Below are positions 12,500 through 15,904 of a DNA stretch of 15,904 nucleotides, piece after piece. Position 1 is the first letter of the stretch, and each line of letters begins with the position of its first letter. The DNA comes from SIG440 sp045578305. Its GTDB lineage: Bacteria; Bacillota; Clostridia; Monoglobales; Monoglobaceae. The translations under genes and the position numbers were made by a program. The notes beneath the pieces are model-generated. The model did not search any database and had not been told where the DNA came from. It saw only the letters and a list, made by a program, of their open reading frames with translations. The DNA lies in assembly GCA_045578305.1 (NCBI GenBank), contig JAZNKA010000009.1, positions 1 through 15,904 of the forward strand. The letters are read 5' to 3'.

Positions 12500-13989
12500 G
12501 TACAAGAGCCGAGGAAATAAGCAATATAATTAAAGAACAACTGAAGAACTATAACTCGCGTATCGAAATGAAAGAAACCGGAAATGTAATTCTTGTTGGT
12601 GACGGAATTGCAAGGGTATATGGCCTGCGTTCGTGTATGGCAGGGGAACTTTTGGAGTTTGAAGACGGCAGCTTTGGCATGGCGCAAAACCTGGAAGACG
12701 AGACAGTATCGGTTGCGTTGCTTTCGGACACAAACAATATCAAAGAGGGTACAACAGTAAACCGTACAGGCAGAGTTGTGTCTGTACCTGTCGGCGAGGC
12801 TATGCTTGGCAGAGTTGTGGACGCTTTGGGAAATCCGATTGACGACAAAGGACCCATTGCTGCAACCGAGACCCGACCGATTGAGTCAGAGGCTCCTGGT
12901 ATAATTGAAAGAAAAAGTGTTTCAGTTCCGCTTCAGACAGGAATAAAGGCAATTGACAGTATGATACCTATCGGCAGAGGTCAGCGCGAGCTTATTATAG
13001 GCGACAGACAAACCGGTAAAACCGAAATTGCACTTGATACAATCATAAATCAAAAGAATTCAAATGTTATTTGTATCTATGTTGCAATAGGACAGAAGAA
13101 TACTACTGTTGTAAGACTTGCAAATGAACTTAAAAGAGCAGGCGCTATGTCTTACACCGTTATAGTTTCGGCATCTGCATCCGAGTCGGCTCCGCTTCAG
13201 TATGTAGCACCGTATTCGGGGTGTGCTATGGCGGAATACTTCCGCGAACAAGGCAAGGATGTTTTGATTATCTATGATGATTTGTCAAAGCATGCGATTG
13301 CTTATCGTGCGTTGTCGCTTCTTATCAGACGCCCACCGGGCAGAGAAGCATATCCCGGTGATGTTTTTTATCTTCATTCAAGACTTTTGGAGCGTGCGGC
13401 GTGTGTTGCACCTGAATATGGTGGTGGCTCCATTACAGCACTGCCTATTATAGAAACTCAGGGCGGCGATGTGTCGGCGTATATTCCAACAAATGTAATT
13501 TCGATTACAGACGGACAGATATTTTTGGAAACTGACCTTTTCCATGCAGGAATTATGCCTGCTATCAACCCTGGCATATCGGTCAGTCGTGTTGGTGGCG
13601 CTGCGCAGATTAAGGCTATGAAAAAGGTTTCTGGCGAGCTTAAGCTGCTTTATGCTCAGTATCGTGAGCTTCAGTCTTTTGCTCAGTTTGGAAGTGACCT
13701 TGACAAAGATACAAAAGCTCGTCTTGCGCTTGGAGAAAGAATTGTGGAGGTTCTCAAACAGGACCGCAATTCTCCTGTCCGTGCAGGCTGTCAGGTGGCG
13801 ATAGTGTATGCGGTAACAAAAGGATATTTGAATGATGTTCCAATTAAAGGCGTAAAGGAATATGAAGCACGCCTGTTTGAACTGCTTGAAAACAAATACA
13901 GCTCTTTGCTTGAACGCTTTGAAGCAAACTTCTGTGAAGACGAGGATATAGAGACTCTCAAAGCGGCTCTTGATGAGATGAAGGAGTGA
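12496..13989 (+). CDS. atpA: F-type ATP synthase subunit alpha
   Basis: Non-catalytic nucleotide-binding subunit of the F1 hexamer, 497 residues, near the usual 500-510. The N-terminal helix leads into the beta barrel (GDGIARVYGLRSCMAGELLEF). Walker A is GDRQTGKT (169-176, K175). Further family blocks are YVAIGQKNTTV, APYSGCAMAEYFRE, VLIIYDDLSKHA, RRPPGREAYPGDVFYLHSRL and SISDGQ-like VISITDGQIFLE, followed by PAINPGISVSRVGGAAQIKAM with the catalytic-site arginine. It begins inside the last codons of atpH (ATGA overlap). Confidence 0.98.
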   Translation: MSTRAEEISNIIKEQLKNYNSRIEMKETGNVILVGDGIARVYGLRSCMAGELLEFEDGSFGMAQNLEDETVSVALLSDTNNIKEGTTVNRTGRVVSVPVGEAMLGRVVDALGNPIDDKGPIAATETRPIESEAPGIIERKSVSVPLQTGIKAIDSMIPIGRGQRELIIGDRQTGKTEIALDTIINQKNSNVICIYVAIGQKNTTVVRLANELKRAGAMSYTVIVSASASESAPLQYVAPYSGCAMAEYFREQGKDVLIIYDDLSKHAIAYRALSLLIRRPPGREAYPGDVFYLHSRLLERAACVAPEYGGGSITALPIIETQGGDVSAYIPTNVISITDGQIFLETDLFHAGIMPAINPGISVSRVGGAAQIKAMKKVSGELKLLYAQYRELQSFAQFGSDLDKDTKARLALGERIVEVLKQDRNSPVRAGCQVAIVYAVTKGYLNDVPIKGVKEYEARLFELLENKYSSLLERFEANFCEDEDIETLKAALDEMKE

Positions 13990-13993
13990 TTTT

Positions 13994-14797
13994 GTGGCTA
14001 CAGATACAAAAAGGCTTAAAAGCAGAATCCGAAGTATAGATTCTACCCTGCATCTTGCAAAGGCTATGGAACTTGTTGCCTCGACAAAAATTCGCGGAGC
14101 ATCCGAGCTTATGAACAAAAACCGTCAATACACATTGACTCTTGAAGATATGATTAAAGGTCTTGCAGGTGTTCCCGAGTGCAAAAAAAGTGTTTATATG
14201 CAAACGAATAATGGTGGCAAAGTGTGCTCTGTTGTAATTGCCGGGGACAGAGGTCTTGCAGGCGGTTATAATATGAATGTATTTAGGCTTGTGGATTCAA
14301 CTATGTCAGAAGAACTGTTTCCTATCGGCAAAAGAGCTTGCGAAAAGTATCAAAGGGATATTCTGAAAGTCGAAGACTTTGATTATAAAGAGGCATATAA
14401 GTTGGCAAAAGAAATTTGTGATGGGTTTAAATCAGGAAAATATGAGAAAATCCAGATTGTTTCGACGAAGTATGTTTCTATGATGACACAAAACCCCGAA
14501 GTACAGCAGATTTTGCCTGTAGAAATATCAGAAGATAAGAAAAATGTCAGTATTATTTATGAGCCGGATGAAATCACAGTTCTTGACGCTTTGGTTGAAA
14601 AGTATGTTGCTGCAAAATTGCTTGTGGCTGCTCGGGAAAGCTTTGTCTGCGAACTGGTTGCTCGCAGACTTGCAATGGATTCAGCAAGCAAAAATGCGTC
14701 TGAGATGATAGAAGCGTTAACGCTTGAATACAACCGAGCAAGACAGGGTGCAATTACTCAGGAAATAACAGAGATAATAGCCGGCAGTGGCATTTAG
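13994..14797 (+). CDS. atpG: F-type ATP synthase subunit gamma
   Basis: Central rotor shaft of F1, 267 residues, on the short side of the usual 280-300. The N-terminal helix RIRSIDSTLHLAKAMELVAS (12-31) and VVIAGDRGLAGGYN are family signatures. The C-terminal helix has MDSASKNASEMIEALTLEYN then RARQGAITQEITEII. The start codon is GTG at 13994, seven bases after AAGGAG (13981-13986); no in-frame ATG exists nearby that would keep the conserved N-terminus. It follows atpA by 4 bp. Confidence 0.96.
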   Translation: MATDTKRLKSRIRSIDSTLHLAKAMELVASTKIRGASELMNKNRQYTLTLEDMIKGLAGVPECKKSVYMQTNNGGKVCSVVIAGDRGLAGGYNMNVFRLVDSTMSEELFPIGKRACEKYQRDILKVEDFDYKEAYKLAKEICDGFKSGKYEKIQIVSTKYVSMMTQNPEVQQILPVEISEDKKNVSIIYEPDEITVLDALVEKYVAAKLLVAARESFVCELVARRLAMDSASKNASEMIEALTLEYNRARQGAITQEITEIIAGSGI

Positions 14798-14811
14798 AGG
14801 AGGTAAAAGAT

Positions 14812-15904
14812 ATGTCAGATATATCTAAGGGCGTTGTTGCGCAAGTTATGGGTCCGGTAGTTGATGTCAGATTTAAGGACAGCAAACTGCCTCAGATTCA
14901 CAGCGCATTAACGATGAAGAATAAAGATAAGACCCTGACAGTAGAAGTTGCGCAGCATATTGGCGACAATATTGTCAGATGTATAGCTATGGAATCAACT
15001 GACGGACTTGCCAGAGGCACGGAGGTTGAAAACACAGGCAGACCCATAAGCGTGCCTGTCGGAAGAGAAACTCTGGGAAGAATTTTTAATGTACTTGGAA
15101 AACCGGTAGACAACAAGCCCGAGCCCGAAGGTTCTCCCCAGTGGGAGATTCATCGTCCAGCTCCGGAATATTCAGAACTTTCGACCTCTACAGAAATTCT
15201 TGAAACGGGAATCAAGGTGATTGACTTGCTGTGTCCGTATTCAAAGGGTGGTAAAATCGGTTTGTTCGGTGGTGCCGGAGTAGGTAAAACAGTTCTTATT
15301 ATGGAACTTATAAACAATGTTGCCAAAGAACATGGGGGACTTTCGGTGTTTACCGGTGTAGGCGAGCGTACCCGCGAGGGTAACGACCTTTATACCGAAA
15401 TGCAGGAGTCGGGAGTTCTTAAGAACACCGCGTTGGTTTATGGTCAGATGAACGAGCCACCCGGTGCCAGAATGAGGGTAGGACTTTCGGGACTTACTAT
15501 GGCAGAATACTTCCGTGAAGAAGAGGGACAGGATGTACTTCTTTTCATAGACAATATATTCAGATTTACACAGGCAGGGTCCGAGGTTTCGGCACTTCTT
15601 GGCAGAATGCCGTCTGCGGTTGGTTATCAGCCCACCCTGGCAAACGAAATGGGTATGCTTCAGGAGCGAATTACATCAACAAAAAAAGGTTCAATAACAT
15701 CTATTCAGGCGGTTTATGTTCCTGCGGATGACCTTACAGACCCGGCGCCTGCGACCACTTTTGCACATCTTGACGCAACAACAGTTTTGTCGCGTGATAT
15801 TGCCTCACAGGGTATATATCCGGCAGTGGACCCGCTTGAGTCATCAAGCCGTATACTTTCGGCTGATATACTTGGGGAAGAGCATTACAACACGGCACGC
15901 GAAG
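14812..15904 (+). CDS. atpD: F-type ATP synthase subunit beta, 3' end outside window
   Basis: Catalytic subunit of F1; 364 codons are visible of about 465. It starts MSDISKGVVAQVMGPVVDV. The P-loop is GGAGVGKT (153-160, K159). GERTREGND, with the catalytic glutamate, follows, then GQMNEPPGARMRV, the Walker B strand LLFIDNIFRFTQAGSEVS and LLGRMPSAVGYQPTLA. YVPADDLTDPAPATTFAHLD is near the end of the visible part. GAGGAGGT (14797-14803) is a strong ribosome binding site nine bases before the ATG. The frame is intact to the window edge; atpC would be expected next. Confidence 0.98.
   Translation, partial: MSDISKGVVAQVMGPVVDVRFKDSKLPQIHSALTMKNKDKTLTVEVAQHIGDNIVRCIAMESTDGLARGTEVENTGRPISVPVGRETLGRIFNVLGKPVDNKPEPEGSPQWEIHRPAPEYSELSTSTEILETGIKVIDLLCPYSKGGKIGLFGGAGVGKTVLIMELINNVAKEHGGLSVFTGVGERTREGNDLYTEMQESGVLKNTALVYGQMNEPPGARMRVGLSGLTMAEYFREEEGQDVLLFIDNIFRFTQAGSEVSALLGRMPSAVGYQPTLANEMGMLQERITSTKKGSITSIQAVYVPADDLTDPAPATTFAHLDATTVLSRDIASQGIYPAVDPLESSSRILSADILGEEHYNTARE

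Noticed and set aside
13378..14118. A 246-codon minus-strand open frame across atpA and atpG.
   Set aside because: Both plus-strand genes are well conserved here; the antisense product shows no recognisable domain and no ribosome binding site was seen.
1..15904. Looked for CRISPR arrays, insertion sequences, inverted terminal repeats, tRNA genes, toxin-antitoxin pairs and phage genes.
   Set aside because: None seen. All sizeable gaps are explained by promoters, terminators, the SRP RNA or the TPP riboswitch.

Overview
The window looks like chromosomal DNA of an anaerobic, endospore-forming Bacillota of the class Clostridia. Evidence: a near full-length spoIVA (spore coat morphogenesis), a large Bacillus/Clostridium-type SRP RNA directly upstream of dnaX, a TPP riboswitch in front of an ECF thiamine S-component, an F-type ATP synthase operon in atpIBEFHAGD order, A/T-rich sequence, and strong AGGAGG-like ribosome binding sites. 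No mobile element, CRISPR array, tRNA or integration scar was seen. The species cannot be named from the sequence alone.

Layout. (1) 1-1366, minus strand: spoIVA, missing its last few dozen codons. (2) 1507-4181, plus strand: a sigma-A promoter drives a HAD/Cof-type phosphatase gene. A diacylglycerol-kinase-like lipid kinase and a sugar-phosphate-type nucleotidyltransferase follow, and an intrinsic terminator closes the group. (3) 4252-6629: ffs (SRP RNA) with its own promoter, then dnaX and the ybaB/ebfC nucleoid protein gene, then a hairpin terminator. recR, the usual next gene, is not there. (4) 6648-8950: a SulP anion transporter with a STAS domain, followed 2 bp later by a HIRAN-TPR protein of unknown role. 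(5) 8951-8979: a strong bidirectional terminator between convergent genes. (6) 8983-9730, minus strand: thiT with a complete leader of promoter, TPP riboswitch and terminator hairpin. (7) 9798 to the end: atpI-atpB-atpE-atpF-atpH-atpA-atpG-atpD from a single near-consensus promoter; atpD runs off the window.

How the parts work together. Regions 3 and 7 are core housekeeping: protein targeting, replication clamp loading and ATP synthesis or ion pumping. The ATP synthase c subunit carries two carboxylates (E31 and E64) plus a T-T-x-x-Y signature, which points to Na+ rather than H+ coupling. Region 6 scavenges thiamine under TPP feedback. Region 2 is a plausible but unproven lipid or cell-envelope metabolism group.

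The most notable unexplained signal is inside dnaX. An in-frame A AAA AAG heptamer sits exactly at the linker between the clamp-loader core and the tau-specific C-terminus. A -1 stop lies three codons beyond it, the same arrangement that makes the gamma subunit in E. coli. This is a prediction from sequence only.
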